A DNA stretch of 40,795 nt from Parasitella parasitica (GCA_025201805.1 MU619350.1:42271-83065), one strand, 5' to 3'; shown: positions 11,494 through 24,178, numbered from the stretch's first letter. Translations and numbers: made by a program. Notes: a model not told the origin generated them from the letters alone.

Positions 11494-12150
11494 ATGTCAG
11501 AAGGCAAAAGAGAAGGGAAAAAAGCTTCAAGCAGGCTTTTAGGAATGAAGGTAATGAAGTTTATTGCTATGGAAACCGAAATCTCTTTGACGAACGCATC
11601 GATTAATTAGTTCATGCAACGTTCGATGGAGAAAGAAATGCAAGAGCAAATAGAGAGAGAACGTAAACGTGTTATATCCGAAGCTGAATGGGTATTAGAT
11701 ACCAAAGATACCACCATACAGAAACCGTAAGGATGAGCGCGCTCAGCTCTCTAAGAAATTTTCTAAAGCCAATGTATTATATAGAAAGATTCAGATTCAA
11801 GTGGAACCAAGCTTTCTCCCTTTTACACAAGACACAACCGCTGGCAGGAGATCATTCAAGAGCTTTAACAAATCAATTGAGGTATACAAATGCATTTTTA
11901 GTACCATAGCACATGTATATTCAAATATTATGATCAGGCTAGTGCGGATCAAAACGAAAAATTGCAACGACTTGCACGAGAAGAGAAAGCTGAAGGGAAC
12001 TCAAGTCTGAATGATGCAGAATTTGGGAAGCAAATGCAAACAATTAGATCGGTGTCAAAGAAATCGTCGAAAAAGAGAAAGGCAGATGCTGATAACGCTA
12101 AAACAAAAAAGCCCAAGGTTGCTTCAAATACTTTTCTTAAGCCAGAATAG
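11494..12150 (+). CDS. MPP6: M-phase phosphoprotein 6 homologue (Mpp6), nuclear RNA exosome cofactor
   Basis: Small RNA-binding protein that tethers Mtr4 to the Rrp6-bound nuclear exosome, needed for 5.8S rRNA processing and RNA surveillance. Exons 11494-11550, 11611-11726, 11785-11881 and 11938-12150 join in phase to 160 residues, identical in length to human MPHOSPH6. Family features: LLGMKFMQRSMEKEMQEQ at the N-terminus (human LLRMKFMQRG), then VISEAEWVLD (human IISEEHWYLD). SFKSFNKSIE matches the family's SFxGFNPEVE region, and the C-terminus is rich in Lys and Ser and ends NTFLKPE (human MFLKPQD). I recognised it from these blocks; the third exon acceptor was chosen by phase. Confidence 0.88.
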
Positions 12151-13523
12151 AGTTAATGTATGTATATGTATATAAATTTAGCGCCCCTCCCCCCCCCCCC
12201 TCTTTCAATATGGTATGTAATCAATTTTGGTCAAAATAAACCTTCATATAGAGCTTATAAACAGGAGATATTTCTGTGAAACACTGACGGATATTGTTTT
12301 AATCAGTGTACGAGATAGTCTTTTAAATGAATTGAATTATATTCTTTTCTAACGCTTCGCGTGAAATTATGCAGTACCAAAGGAACTAGAAGCATACGTG
12401 TCTTATATATGTGAATGTTAGTATTAATGAATTTGCATTAAATGCCTTTGGTTTACTCGACAATGTTTACAAGTAATATAAAAGTCTCCATTTTAAGATT
12501 GCAAAAGCTTTAGCCTATGAAATTTAAGCTGGGTTTTTCTAAATCAAGATGGTGAATTTCGACATCGACAACGGTTTTTGCATGAATAAAAAATAAACAG
12601 AATATTAACCATAAAATAATAAAATATGAACATACACAACGTTAATTGCCCTATTTAGTGGCTTAATTGTGTAAAGAACATTAATAAAATGCTATTTGTA
12701 AAACTCTTTAATCAAATTTTGGTTTTATGCCCCAAATTTTATATTCTCAATATATAATCTTCGAATAAATACTTGAAAGCTGTGCATTCAAATTATATTG
12801 TTTTTTTACTCTGCAAATGTTATAGACTAAACACTGTTTTTTGGGGGGTAAACATTCTATTTTCCAAATTTGCCCATTTCGCATGCATGGTGGCAAGGCA
12901 AAAAACACAATATTTGATTTGAAAAAAAAGATCTTTTTTTATATTTGCATATCATTTAGAGTTGTTAATGAATAGTAGGAGTGCTTTTATTTTTCTTGTA
13001 GCTGCTTTTTCCATCGAGATATCATCGCTGAAAGTTGACATTTTTAAGCAGGAAGAATGAAAAAACAAATGTAATTGCAGCCAATTTCCACCTTTTTTTT
13101 TTTTCTGTGTATTAGAGTCAAGTTTTCTTATACCGTAGCAAGATTCTGTGGAATAAATGATATTTGAGTATTTGCGCCATAACGGAGAGCTGGCGTCTGT
13201 ACACTCCTGGCCATGCTGGCAAGAATCGAAACACTTGCACTGGGTTACAAATTCAGCCTATTCTATCAATCTTTAGCTATGTACGATTGCGTTGTACTGT
13301 CCCCTAACAAGTATGTATTCTGAAACGAGTCTTCTGTTTATCCTCTTTGTTAGTCATAGATAAAGATCATTTTTGAATGAATGATTTTAGCAATGCGCAA
13401 TGATATGGTGCTGCAACCATGATAAAGGTAACGAGCCAATGGATTATGGCGCGGACTTCTACGAAATGAGGATATAAATAAAGCTTGTGTTTTCTTTTTT
13501 CTTGTTATTAAAGCAAACAACAC
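12151..13523. other. Long AT-rich intergenic region, SEC8 promoter at right end
   Basis: 1.37 kb with no credible ORF on either strand. It holds a C homopolymer near 12188-12200, several T and A runs, and a TATAAATA at 13473-13480 placed 44 nt before the SEC8 start. I looked for tRNA B-box and 5S-like sequences and found none. Confidence 0.6.
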
Positions 13524-16500
13524 ATGAGTGGAAACCCTTTTTTACAGCCTGAATCACCAGGCAAGATAGCGGCTCGAAGTAAAACCGTAGTTCGACAAAA
13601 ATATGTACCTCGACAGCCATCTCAAGATTACTTTGAGCCTGCTGAAAGAGAGGATTTCCATGGTGATTTTTCAGAGTTCGAAGGTACAGTCATATACATA
13701 TATATATACATATATATAAAACTACATCGAGTAACCAGCGACAAACGACTTAATTCCATATGTAAAATAGCTGTAATGAGAGAAATCCACCAAGGGTGGC
13801 AGTTTATGCTAGAAGATGATGTAAAATCAGTTCCATGTTTGCTTTTTTTTTTGCGTGTTTGCGTCTAAGATGGTTTTTTTTTCTGTATAGTTTGACCCAG
13901 TAACACTTACATTAAGGCTTATGGACGATAGTTCAGTTGGCAAGAAAAAAGACTATAAAGCCTTTCAACGCGTATTGTATGAATTAGATATGGCCCTGAA
14001 GACAATCGTCAATGGTAACCGAACTTGGATCACAGTAGCAAGAGTGCAATGAAATTAACTCTTGGGCTTAGATTACTACAAAGGCTTCAATAATTCTATC
14101 GGTACCTTTGGAGGTGTATTGCAGTATATCAATGGTAGACGAGTCTTTGAGATATGTCTGTATGGAGGCAATAACTCACATTGGGCATTATTTAGATTCA
14201 TCCAGCAGGCTTATTCAAATGAAGAGCAATTTAAAAAAATGCAAAGAGGAATTGCTATTGAAGAGAAACGACCTGTTGAATCTGTGGTACAAATCCCAGC
14301 AGTACAAAGAAATGCTTAGCATATTGGAGACAATGTATGTACAATATTGTTGAAAATGGTCGATCTCCAAAAGACTAATAGTGATTTCATTAGAGAAGAA
14401 TTGCGTACGACCCCTGAGAAAATTGATGCTATGATGGAATCCAAGCATGTATTGAGTACGTCCAAGCTTTTATCAAGCTCCATTCGACAAGCTTTGAGTA
14501 AGGATATGATGCAGATTGGTGCATTGGATGATGTCAGACGAACATTGAAATCGCAGAAGAATGTAAAAATCGCTGAACGGCTACCCTTGTGAAAAATACT
14601 AAAGTTAACCTCTCTCCCCATATTCTAGACACTGCATGATCTGCTTATTGAAGAGCTTCATAATCACTTGTATCTCAAAAACTCTTACTGCGATAATCGG
14701 TGGTCTGTGTATACTCCCAGACAACAGGATTGTAAGTCAAATTTGTGCCTTGGTGTATATACCGCGGACAGGTATTTAACATGTAGCCTTCTAGTGCCTG
14801 AAACCACCATCAAGCCCAGAAAGTTTAAAGAGTCTAAAAACACAAATCACAACATCCAAGACGCTCCAGATATGTTTGCAGTAGATAATGACATTGTAAG
14901 TTTGCGATAGGGCCAATGAGGGTAATCTTTATTAATGTGTTTTTTTTTTTCTTGGAAATAGCTAACCGAAGATGCCGATAAAAACCCGGAAACCGATTCG
15001 TATTATTACATGGAGATTATCATGGAGGCATTGCTAGTATTGGGTGATATTCCTGCAGCATTAGAGGTAACTTTGCTTATAGGCGACTATTTCCATTTAC
15101 TAACGACATGTGCAGACTATCCAAGAGAGATTATCAGTCGAAATCCATACACTCGTAGATAAAACTATCTCAGAGGTCGAACAAAGGTAAAAAAAAAAAA
15201 AAAAACAATGTTATGTGTTGGCATCTTGCAAGTACTCATAACACAGCAGACATTCGAATCAGTGGAACACCAGCCGCAAAAAGGACAAAAATACTGATGA
15301 TAATGACATTTATTGCCTCGACAAGGCGAATCTGGAGGTCAAGAATGAAATTCTCAAGGATTTGCTTTGGACATTGTATTCAAAGCTTGAAGCTGTGCTT
15401 CGAGGCCATCGATTTATTGAGACTTGTGCTAGACGTATAAAAAAGGTACTAATCCATTTGTCTGTGTGTGCAATTGCTGGCTAACGCAAATCAACTGCCA
15501 CAATTAGAGGCTACTAACCGCCAGATCAACCAATCCAGAAGAAGGCTCAGGCTCCAACATCAATGTCTATCATTTCCATGAAATTTGGAGGCCAGTGCAG
15601 ACAGAGATTCGATCCATATTGCAAGACTACCTAACAAGTTCTGACCAATCCATTGTGTCTGTCAACGACCCTGCAACGACCAAGAAATTCCGTGGAAAGC
15701 GAGACAAGCCCAAGCAGCTCTTTACATTTGCTGAAGCGGCAGAGAATGAACAGGTGCACGAATCGTACGAGGATTTGAAGCGAAAGCTGTTTCTGTCTTA
15801 CAAGAAAAAGGTGCCTGGATTGGAGAAGACAACATTGCATTCTACCATTGTGGATAAATACGCTAATAATCTGTCCTCCAAGGGCCATAAGGTCTTGGTA
15901 AAGCCTGATGCCTACAATGTAAGTGTCTTGCTGAAGCCGACCATGTCCTTTTTGCAGCGTTTGAGAGAAGTATTTCCCAATTAGTAAGTGTGTCGCTACC
16001 AAACCCGCGTAACTAGGTACTTAATAGAAGATAGTGATGACCATAACGAAGAAGGATTTGCAAGCTTCTTGGACGATTTTGCTGTAAACGTCTTTTTACC
16101 TCAAATCGAGGAAAAGGTGATGCAGCTTATCCAACACGCTACTGTTGGTATGTTGTTTTGAGCATATGCGTTGATTCTGCATGGCCTAATGTTATTTTGC
16201 AGGTCTAGATGCTTTCCAAGATGCTCGAGATTACAAAAACTATTCAAGATACCCAATTGCCAAGGTAAGCCGCAACCGAGTTTGATTGATTCAGCCGTAT
16301 TGATCGACTGCTTAAAGAGTGCTGTTGCTTTGATTTCTGTCATTCAAAGTCTATGCCGCACAATGCACAGTATGCCTTTCCATACAGATGAATATGTACG
16401 CTTAATTGAAGTTGTCCTGCTGAAATTCTATGAAAAATGCTACCAGAGGTTCTATTGTAAGTTTCTCTTTTCAGGACTATCGCATGCTGTCTTCTGATCT

Positions 16501-17885
16501 TCTCCTGTCTTATTTTTTCTTTAGCTACAGTGGCTAGAGGCAGCTCGTACGGAGACAACCAGGAAAAGAATGTTACAGATGTCACCATCAGCGCCAGTGG
16601 AGATTGGGCCCAAGATGAAAATTTGGTTGGATTACTTGCGCAGAATCCGTTCTTCAATGATGAGTCGAAATCAGACCACGATTTCATCAAGGCTCTCAAC
16701 CAATCGGTAAGTGTGTTTATAGACATTCAAATTACATTGGCTTTCTGCTAAATATTGTGTACAGGAAATTATCATGGAATTGAAATTGAAGAATGATCGT
16801 GTGTTGGAATCAAACGAGCTCATATTCGACTCGAAAAAACTGATTGCACTAGGCAGACTTTATCATACATTGAAGTGGTTTGTAAGAGAAATATGGGATC
16901 TGCGTTCTGCTAATGTCCCGCCATCCATGATGACATCGACGCCCAAACTCAATACAGACAGAGAGGACGAAGACTCACCAGAGGTCAGGTATTCCAAACG
17001 ATGGTCCAGCGAAGAAACAAGACCAGCATTCAAAGAGGTTGCTGATGCCATCGAGCCAGTTCTTTTGCCTCTGAAAGGCGAAATTGCAAAGTAAGTGCCA
17101 TCTTTTTTTTTTGTTTTTTTTGTTTTTTAGTGTTAGGCTGACCATGGTAATAACAGACGTTTCGATGCGTTGCTTACCACATATCAGCAACTGGCAGAAA
17201 CCTGCCTGTTTACTTTGAGATTGGAAGGGCGTTGTCATACCATGTACTATTTGGAAATGGCCATTCGAGACGGAAACTATCATTTAGAGGACGAGACTTT
17301 TGAGCCTGATCCATACGTTATCACACTAAACTCGGATTTAATGGAGCTGGATGACTGCATAAACGCATCGTTACCGCCAAAAGACGAGCTGTTTGCATTT
17401 GATGGCTTGCCAGGGCTGATTGTGCACATATTGATATCAGAGGCAACTTACATAAAGCGACTGAATAGCAATGGCGTGCAAAAGATGGCAAGAAATGTCC
17501 TTGCTCTACAGCAGAATCTCAGTAATTTTGTGCCCCTACCGCAGTGCTCCATCATGGAAAGAGCAAGAGAGTACTATCATCTGTTCAGCCTTGGTAGCGA
17601 GGTTGGTACTTTTTGTTCCTGCTTTGAAATGATAGCATCACTCAAAATCTCAAATAGGGCATTATTAAATCCATTCAAGAAAACGGGCCTAAATTCACAT
17701 TCGATGAGTACCGCATCATGCTTGGTTTGATCCATGGCATCAACCACGATCAAGATGATGATCCCAAGAGTGCATTGGAATCTGCTTCGTCAGCTAAACT
17801 CGAAAACGCAAGAAAGACCAATAGCAACAAGTACAGCGAGTGGTTGATGGAGTTGGTTGAAGTGATGGCAGACTATGAGAATTGA
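13524..17885 (+). CDS. SEC8: Exocyst complex component SEC8 (EXOC4)
   Basis: Subunit of the exocyst, which tethers secretory vesicles to sites of polarised growth such as hyphal tips. Nineteen exons: 13524-13683, 13771-13820, 13891-14014, 14072-14134, 14196-14334, 14382-14562, 14629-14731, 14795-14895, 14962-15066, 15116-15186, 15250-15445, 15508-15983, 16035-16147, 16203-16264, 16318-16456, 16525-16706, 16765-17090, 17157-17601 and 17658-17885. All phases agree; 1087 residues (yeast 1065, human 974). Family blocks: LMDDSSVGKKKDYKAF, ALKTIVNDYYKGFNNSIGTF, LHDLLIEELHNHLY and the C-terminal helical part ending FTFDEYRIMLGLIHG. Acceptors at 16035 and 16318 were chosen because nearer AGs give a stop or the wrong phase; the exon at 15250 could start 3 nt earlier. 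The last intron has a weak GTTGGT donor. Stops 122 nt before Dicer. Confidence 0.92.
13689..13719. repeat. TA-rich microsatellite in SEC8 intron 1
   Basis: Imperfect (TA)n with a few CA interruptions, entirely inside the first intron. Confidence 0.7.
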
Positions 17886-17961
17886 AGCGCAGCAGAAGCT
17901 TTGTTTCTTGCCACATTTCAATAAAAAATTTATCTTTTACTCTTCTTTCTCTTTTTCTCCA

Positions 17962-17962
<1 letters not shown>

Positions 17963-18004
<42 letters not shown>
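17963..18004. repeat. (TA)21 microsatellite directly before the Dicer start codon
   Basis: A perfect 42-nt TA run ending 3 nt before the Dicer ATG at 18008, within the 122-bp gap to SEC8. It would lie in the Dicer core promoter or 5' leader. Confidence 0.95.
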
Positions 18005-18007
<3 letters not shown>

Positions 18008-18009
<2 letters not shown>

Positions 18010-21000
18010 GAAGAAGCCTCAATTGGGCGAGGGTGATTTAGCTGATTATGTTGATCCGGCTGTTATATATGTCCCATTGGAGCATAGAGAAAACAACATG
18101 AACGACATTGACTTGGCGCTTCTTTCAAAATACCTCGACCCTGAATTCATCAATGCAAAGCCAGATGATAAAGCAAAAGAGATGGAGCAGTTGGAGCTCG
18201 AAGGAAAGGAGAGAATGAACATAGACTTTGACTTGGATGATGAATTGGAAGAGGAGATTCAGGAAAAGCAGCTCATTGCCGCCAGACTCCAGCCACGCGA
18301 GTATCAATATGAACTCTATACCAAGGCCTTGGAAGAGAATATCATTACAGTGCTAGACACAGGTGCAGGCAAAACACTGATTTCGATCATGCTGATTAAG
18401 TACATGGTTGCGCAAGAAAGGCAAGAAAGACTCGCCAGAATAGAGGTATAGATACGCATTGTTAAGCCAAATTAGCTCAGCTCTATCAAAAGAAGAAAAC
18501 AAACTAAGCACACTCGTAGACAAAACTTGCATTTTTCTTGGTTGATCGTGTTCCCCTTGTGTTTCAGCAAGCAAGCGTAATTAGAGCCAATTGTGATGTC
18601 AATTTAAAGGAAATATGCGGCGCGATGGATGTGGATACATGGTCTGAAAAAAATTGGAAAACGATTTTTGAAGAGAACGACGTGTGTGTCATGACAGGCC
18701 AAATTTTCTTGGACGCACTCTACCATGGTTACTTTAGCATTGAAAAGGTAACTTGCAGTAATTTTTTTTTTTTTTTTTTTTCTTCTTCTTCTTTCCTGGA
18801 ATTTTTTTTCAAACAAAAGGCACAATGTTTTACACACACAGGTACATCTTTTAGTTTTCGATGAATGCCATCATGCTACAAAAAGACACCCTTTCAACGT
18901 GATCATGCGAGAATTTTATGACAGATGCCCCGTCGAAAAACGCCCTAAAATTTTTGGCATGACAGCATCTCCAACGCAGGTTCAAAACAAAGTGGAGCAA
19001 AGCGTTGCGCGGCTCGAAAAAAACTTGAATGCTCGTGTGTATACCGCCACCAGCCTGGAGAAACTCGAGATTAGCGCGCCCAAGCCTAATGAAACTGCTG
19101 TGTTTTACGCAAAGTCACCTTCATACAAACAAACCGAACTAATGCTGAGGGTCAGGGACAAGCTGGGCGAAATTGGTCGCTATGCACGCTGCTTTAAGGC
19201 TGCTGAAGACATTTTGAAAAACCTTGGCCCTTGGTGCAGCAATCGCATGTGGAAGAGTATGCTGTCTGAACTGGAGCGGAAGATGTCCAACATGACACAA
19301 GATCTGGACAGAGACGCATTGGTTGAAGAAGACCTCGCACTGAAAGAAACACATGAATTTGTTGATCCCATCGATTTTCCTCGCAACCCAGATACAACCA
19401 GCGCAGAGCTGTTTTCATCAAAGATTACACAGCTGATGCGTCTTTTGGAAGTGACATCGAGGAAAATATCAGATTTCTGTGGCATTGTCTTTGTCGAGCG
19501 CAGACATACCGCAAAGGCTATTCAAGCATTGATAGAGTCGCTGGACTTTTTAAATCATATTCGATGCGACACGTTGACTGGCCATGGCTCTACTGAAGAA
19601 GGCGATATTCAAATGACATACAAAGACCAAAATAAAGTTATTGGGCAATTTCGCAGTGGCGAACTCAATTTGCTTATTGCGACCAATGTAGCTGAAGAAG
19701 GTCTAGATATCCAACCTTGCAATGTTGTTATCCGCTTCGACCCCTGCCCTACGTTGATCTCGTATATTCAATCGAGAGGGCGAGCTCGTAAAGCGGATTC
19801 CAAGTACATCACCATGCTAGAAACAGCTGACCATCAGAACATAAAAAAAATTGGCGACTTTATGAAAGTAGAAAAGGAAATGAAGGCGTACTGTCAAACA
19901 ATGCCTGAAAACCGCAACGTGGCCTCCAAGTTTGCAATCAGCATGAACGGCTACATTTCTGACGATGAGGATTCGGATGACGACGACTACGACTACACGG
20001 AAAACTCATTCATTGAACCAGAAACAGGCGCGACTATTTCAAAGATGAATTCAGTGCGCCTGATCCACATGTACTGCAGCTCACTTCCGTCAGACAGCTT
20101 CTGTGTCCTGAAACCTGTATTTGAGATCATTGCTACTAGTCAAGGATTCATTTGCAAACTATCTCTTCCAAGCAATGCTCCCTTCCAAGAAATGGAATCC
20201 TCAATAATGAACTCAAAAGATCACGCAAAGGCAGCGGTAGCAATGCAGGCTTGTATTCGTTTGAGAGAATTGGATGCCTTGGACAACCATTTGCGGCCAC
20301 GCAATATCCGTAAAGAGATTCTAGGTGAAATGGCTCCGCAGTATGATGAAAATGGGTATATCATTGGCAGTAGACGTCGTCATGGTCTGTACGAAAAAAG
20401 AACGCCCAAGTTTTGGGAAAAGCCAAGCTTATTTGAGGAAGAGGAAGAGGAAGAAAATATTGGCGTTGAAGACAACCCTGATTTGTTGAAGGCTCAAGTA
20501 CATGCTACTGCAATCTCTGAAAAAAATGAAAAGGATTTAGGTCAGAGTAGCAATAAGGAAGCAAGTAAGCCAGATCAAGATTCAGCTCCTGGAGAGGTTA
20601 CCCCTGAAATCAATGGCGATTTGATAGACTTGACTGAAGATAATAAAGGAAGCGGTACAGAGAACCAGAGTGTGCAAGGTGAAAAAGATGTCGCAGATGA
20701 AAGCGCAGCAGCAGCAGCAGCAGAAGAAGAAGAAGAAGAGCCAGAAGAAGAACTAAGCGAAGGACCTTTCTCTTGTTATTTTACGATTTTCGAGGTACAA
20801 CTTCCAGAAAACAAGTTTGAAAATATACCATACCGTCGACTATGTCTCATCTCCAAGAAGCCATTCCCAAAACTGCTTGATTTGAAGCTGTACCATAAAA
20901 GCATCCCTTTCAAGGTCAAACTTCGAAACATGGCCACTGAACTACTCTTTGATCGTGAAAAGATACTGCTGTTGTCAGAGTACATGAAGAAACTGCTAAT

Positions 21001-23113
21001 AGCGCTGATCAACAAGGAGTTCCAATGCCCCATTGTTGACATTCCGTATTACATTGTTCCTTTGGTCAAAAACTGCGAAAATACAACGTTCGAAGCATTG
21101 TCACCTGAAGCGTTGGAGGCGTTGGTTGATTGGCCTGAAATCGACAGCATTATACAGTCAAAACCACAGCCTTTTGTATTGGAAGAATGCGATCCCACAG
21201 ACAGCATTGTGATTGACCACTCAGACAATATGCGACGTTATTTTGTTACCAAAGTGAGAACGGACATGAGCCCGCTCAGTTCCGTGCCTGAAGGTGTCAA
21301 AACCAAAGAAAATGGATATGCTACTTTTGCAGACTATTACAAGGATAAGAAATACGCAGAGAACCTCGATACCAACCAACCCTTATTAGAAGTGAGACGT
21401 GTAAAAAAGGTGATGAATTTTCTATATCCTGGTCATATTGTCCCTGCCCAGATAAAGGGGCCTGTGTCAGCCTGGGCAGTACCTAGCTTTTGCCACAAGT
21501 TCTTTATGAGCGCAAGTGTATATCAAGCAACCATGATGATACCCTCTATTATGACCCGAATCGATTCTGTTTTACTATGCCGTCAGTCAGCCGAGATATA
21601 TGACTTGCCTATAAATGATGACCAAATGCTGGAAGCTTATACAACGCCGTCTGCAAGCATGGAAATGAACTATGAACGTCTTGAAACGCTCGGTGGTAAG
21701 TCATTTTAAGCAAAATCAAATACGACAGTCTATTAATGTCCAGATAGATTCACTGCTCAAATTCATTGCGACCATTCGTTTATATATCAACTTTCCTTTC
21801 AGTAATGAAGGCGAATTGCATCATTTACGTATCCGTGTTATTTGCAACAGAGCCCTGTACAGATCAGCAAAACGTCTCAAGTTTTATAGATACGTTACCA
21901 GTCAAGCATTCAACCGTCGTTACTGGCGTCCGCCAGGATTCACTAGTCCAGCAGACAACCAAGAAACCATCGACGGCTTGCGATACCACAAACTGTCTGA
22001 CAAAACGCTTGCTGATATTGTGGAGGCTTCGTTGGGAGCAGCTTACCTTTGCAACGGCCTCGAAGGTGGTCTACATGCTGCTATCCAGCTCCAAATACCC
22101 TTTGATGAAATCAAATGCTGGGATGACTTTTCGCCTACTTTCGAAGAAACGCGAAAGCAAGTTCCTGCTCGTGCAGAAACACGAGCCCTTCGATTACTGA
22201 ACCTACCCAAGATCACTGAAATAGTTGGCCGTAAATTTGAAACCCCTTTGTTGCTTGTAGAAGCATTGACGCATGCCAGTTTACCAAATTCATCATCACC
22301 TTGCTACCAACGTTTGGAATTCTTGGGCGATGCGATTCTGGATTTCATGGTGATTCGATATCTCTTTGCAAAATACCCTGACGCTGATCCTGGTATCATT
22401 ACTGATCTGAAAGACTCTTGTGTAAACAATCATATCTTGGGTATCGTCTGCGTTGAGACGGGTTTGTACAAGCATATTATTCATTACTCTGGAAAGCTGG
22501 TGAGGGCCATTGAGTACTTTGTGGGCAGCGTTGAAGAAACAAAAGAAAAGGGAGAAGCCGTAGGTGAATATTGGGTTGATTTCAATATTCCCAAAGTTTT
22601 ATCTGATGTAGTGGAAAGTATGTTGGGCGCTACATTTGTGGATGCGGGATTCAGGTTGGAGCCAGTCGAAGCTTTGTTTGCCAAGTGGTTTTTGCCCATC
22701 TTGGATAATCATGTTACTCCTGAATTGATCAAGTTTCATCCTTTACGAAAGCTGATTACAGATTTGCAGAGATTTGGATGCGATGGCTTCATGCTTAGGT
22801 ATATCTTTGTGTATGGGGCATTGATTTGATCTGCATACTTATTTGTTGCTATAGAAACCATGGCACAGGAGAAACCGGCCCTGAAAGTCAAAAATGTGTC
22901 ATTTTCTTGCATGGTAAACCTTTTGCTACTGGATCTGATTGGAACATCAAGACAGCTCGTCGACATGCTGCAACCAGAGCTAGCCAAAGACTTGAAGATG
23001 AGCCTAATCTCTTGGAGTCTATCTGTAATTGCAGAGTGTCAATGATCAAGAGAGGGCTAATGGAAGATGACAGGCTCAAGAAGGAGCTTGATGATGAGGA
23101 TGAGGACATGTAG
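18008..23113 (+). CDS. DCL: Dicer-like ribonuclease (DExD/H helicase - PAZ - two RNase III - dsRBD)
   Basis: Cuts double-stranded RNA into small RNAs for RNA silencing. Exons 18008-18445, 18520-18747, 18842-21695, 21748-22798 and 22855-23113, all in phase, 1609 residues. Order of domains: helicase with Walker A LDTGAGKTL (116-124), DECH box (about 229) and QSRGRARK (about 532); Dicer dimerisation (DUF283) near 620-710; an acidic linker with Glu and Ala runs; a PAZ-like region about 960-1090 (TFADYYKDKKYAENL, QPLLEVRRV). RNase IIIa starts at about 1165 with ERLETLGDSLLKF and has LADIVEASLGAAYL. RNase IIIb starts at about 1355 with RLEFLGDAILDF and has LSDVVESMLGATFVDAG. A C-terminal dsRNA-binding segment follows near 1525-1575. 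All acidic metal ligands of both RNase III domains are visible, so it should be active. Which paralogue (Dcl1 or Dcl2) cannot be told here. Confidence 0.95.
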
Positions 23114-23177
23114 AGAGGTTTATCTCATCACGTGTGGTATTAAATAGCCGCGCCCTGCTCAATACGTTTATTTGGAA

Positions 23178-23183
23178 AATAAA
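23178..23183 (+). terminator. Polyadenylation signal of Dicer (AATAAA)
   Basis: Hexamer 65 nt after the Dicer stop, followed by T-rich DNA before COX6. Confidence 0.5.
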
Positions 23184-23254
23184 TTTTGTTTTGTTTTTGT
23201 TTTTTTTCTTTCTGTATTTGATATAACATCCTCCCCACTCGTCTTATTTATAAA

Positions 23255-23748
23255 ATGCTTCGTGCTGCTTTTACTGGTACCGTCTCCCGTGTTGCTGTTC
23301 GTTCAGCTGCTCCTGCTGTTCGTCCCATGACCATTGGTAAATTTTTACAGCATTTTTTTTTTTTTTGGATTTGTTTAGGAATTAACAGTTTGATGTATTG
23401 AAATGTGTAGCTATGGGCAAGCGTTTTTATTCCGCCGGTCATGAGGATGAGAGCTTCGAATCTTTCACTGAACGTTATGTCAAGTTTTTTGACGGTGTGG
23501 AGGATCTTTTCGAGCTTCAACGTGGCTTGAACAATGCCTTTGCCTACGATCTCGTTCCCGCTCCTTCTGTTATTGAAGCTGCTCTCAAGGCTTCTCGTCG
23601 TGTTGATGATTTCGCAACTGCCGTCCGTGTTTTTGAAGGTCTCAAGGATAAGGTTGAAAATGAAAAGCAATACAAAGAATATCTCGACGAATTGGCACCC
23701 ATTAGAGGTGATTTGGGTATTTTGACCAAGGAAGAATTAAGCCAGTAA
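23255..23748 (+). CDS. COX6: Cytochrome c oxidase subunit 6 (COX6, mammalian COX5A)
   Basis: Nuclear-encoded matrix-side subunit of respiratory complex IV. Exons 23255-23336 and 23411-23748 give 139 residues (yeast 148 including presequence). The N-terminus MLRAAFTGTVSRVAVRSAAP is a typical mitochondrial presequence with Arg and no acids. The mature protein contains ESFTERYVKFFDGVEDLFEL, RGLNNAFAYDLVP and ALKASRRVDDFATAVRVFEG, diagnostic for the COX5A fold, and ends near GDLGILTKEELSQ. The intron splits a Gly/Ala boundary as G|CT. It lies 141 bp after Dicer in the same direction, so the two are close neighbours with probably separate promoters. Confidence 0.95.
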
Positions 23749-23783
23749 ATTCAAATATATAATTTTATACATGTGTAAAGGAA

Positions 23784-23789
23784 AATAAA
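23784..23789 (+). terminator. Polyadenylation signal of COX6 (AATAAA)
   Basis: Hexamer 36 nt past the stop, just before a long A homopolymer. Confidence 0.5.
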
Positions 23790-23792
23790 ATA

Positions 23793-23830
<38 letters not shown>

Positions 23831-23840
23831 NNNNNNNNNN
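23831..23840. other. Assembly gap (10 N)
   Basis: Ten Ns flanked on both sides by A homopolymer. Confidence 1.
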
Positions 23841-23894
<54 letters not shown>

Positions 23895-24178
23895 AAAAAA
23901 TCACAGGCATTGACATCTTAGGAAAGATATTCGGTATGCATTTGCCAATACTGAGAATTCGCAACGCATTTTTTTCTTCTTTTTTTTTTTGAGCATTTAT
24001 CATATCAATCTTTCATATTCACTTTTGACATTGGATGGGCCTACTGATTCTTCCTTTATCCGGGGTAAGACCGCTTAAAGTGACGTCGAGAACACTGTCC
24101 AGGTATTATAACGAGAAATGCGTAGTTGAGGAGCCATCAAATTTTGGGTGGAAACCTTTCTTTCAAATATAATTCAAC

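Larger units (their letters stand above)
23749..24178. other. Intergenic with long poly-A tract and assembly gap
   Basis: An A run of about 34 nt, ten Ns (23831-23840), then a further A run of about 52 nt. The remaining 290 bp should hold the promoter of the m-AAA protease gene; I see no clear element there. Confidence 0.75.

Noticed and set aside
12151-13523. Possible tRNA or 5S gene in the long gap
   Set aside because: No B-box, acceptor-stem pairing or 5S-like internal promoter could be found by eye.
16010-16034. Nearest AG (about 16016) as SEC8 exon 13 acceptor
   Set aside because: It creates TAG at the junction; the AG at 16033-16034 gives an open frame in phase.
23749-24003. Phe-rich ORF on the minus strand across the poly-A gap
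   Set aside because: It is only the translation of homopolymer plus Ns.
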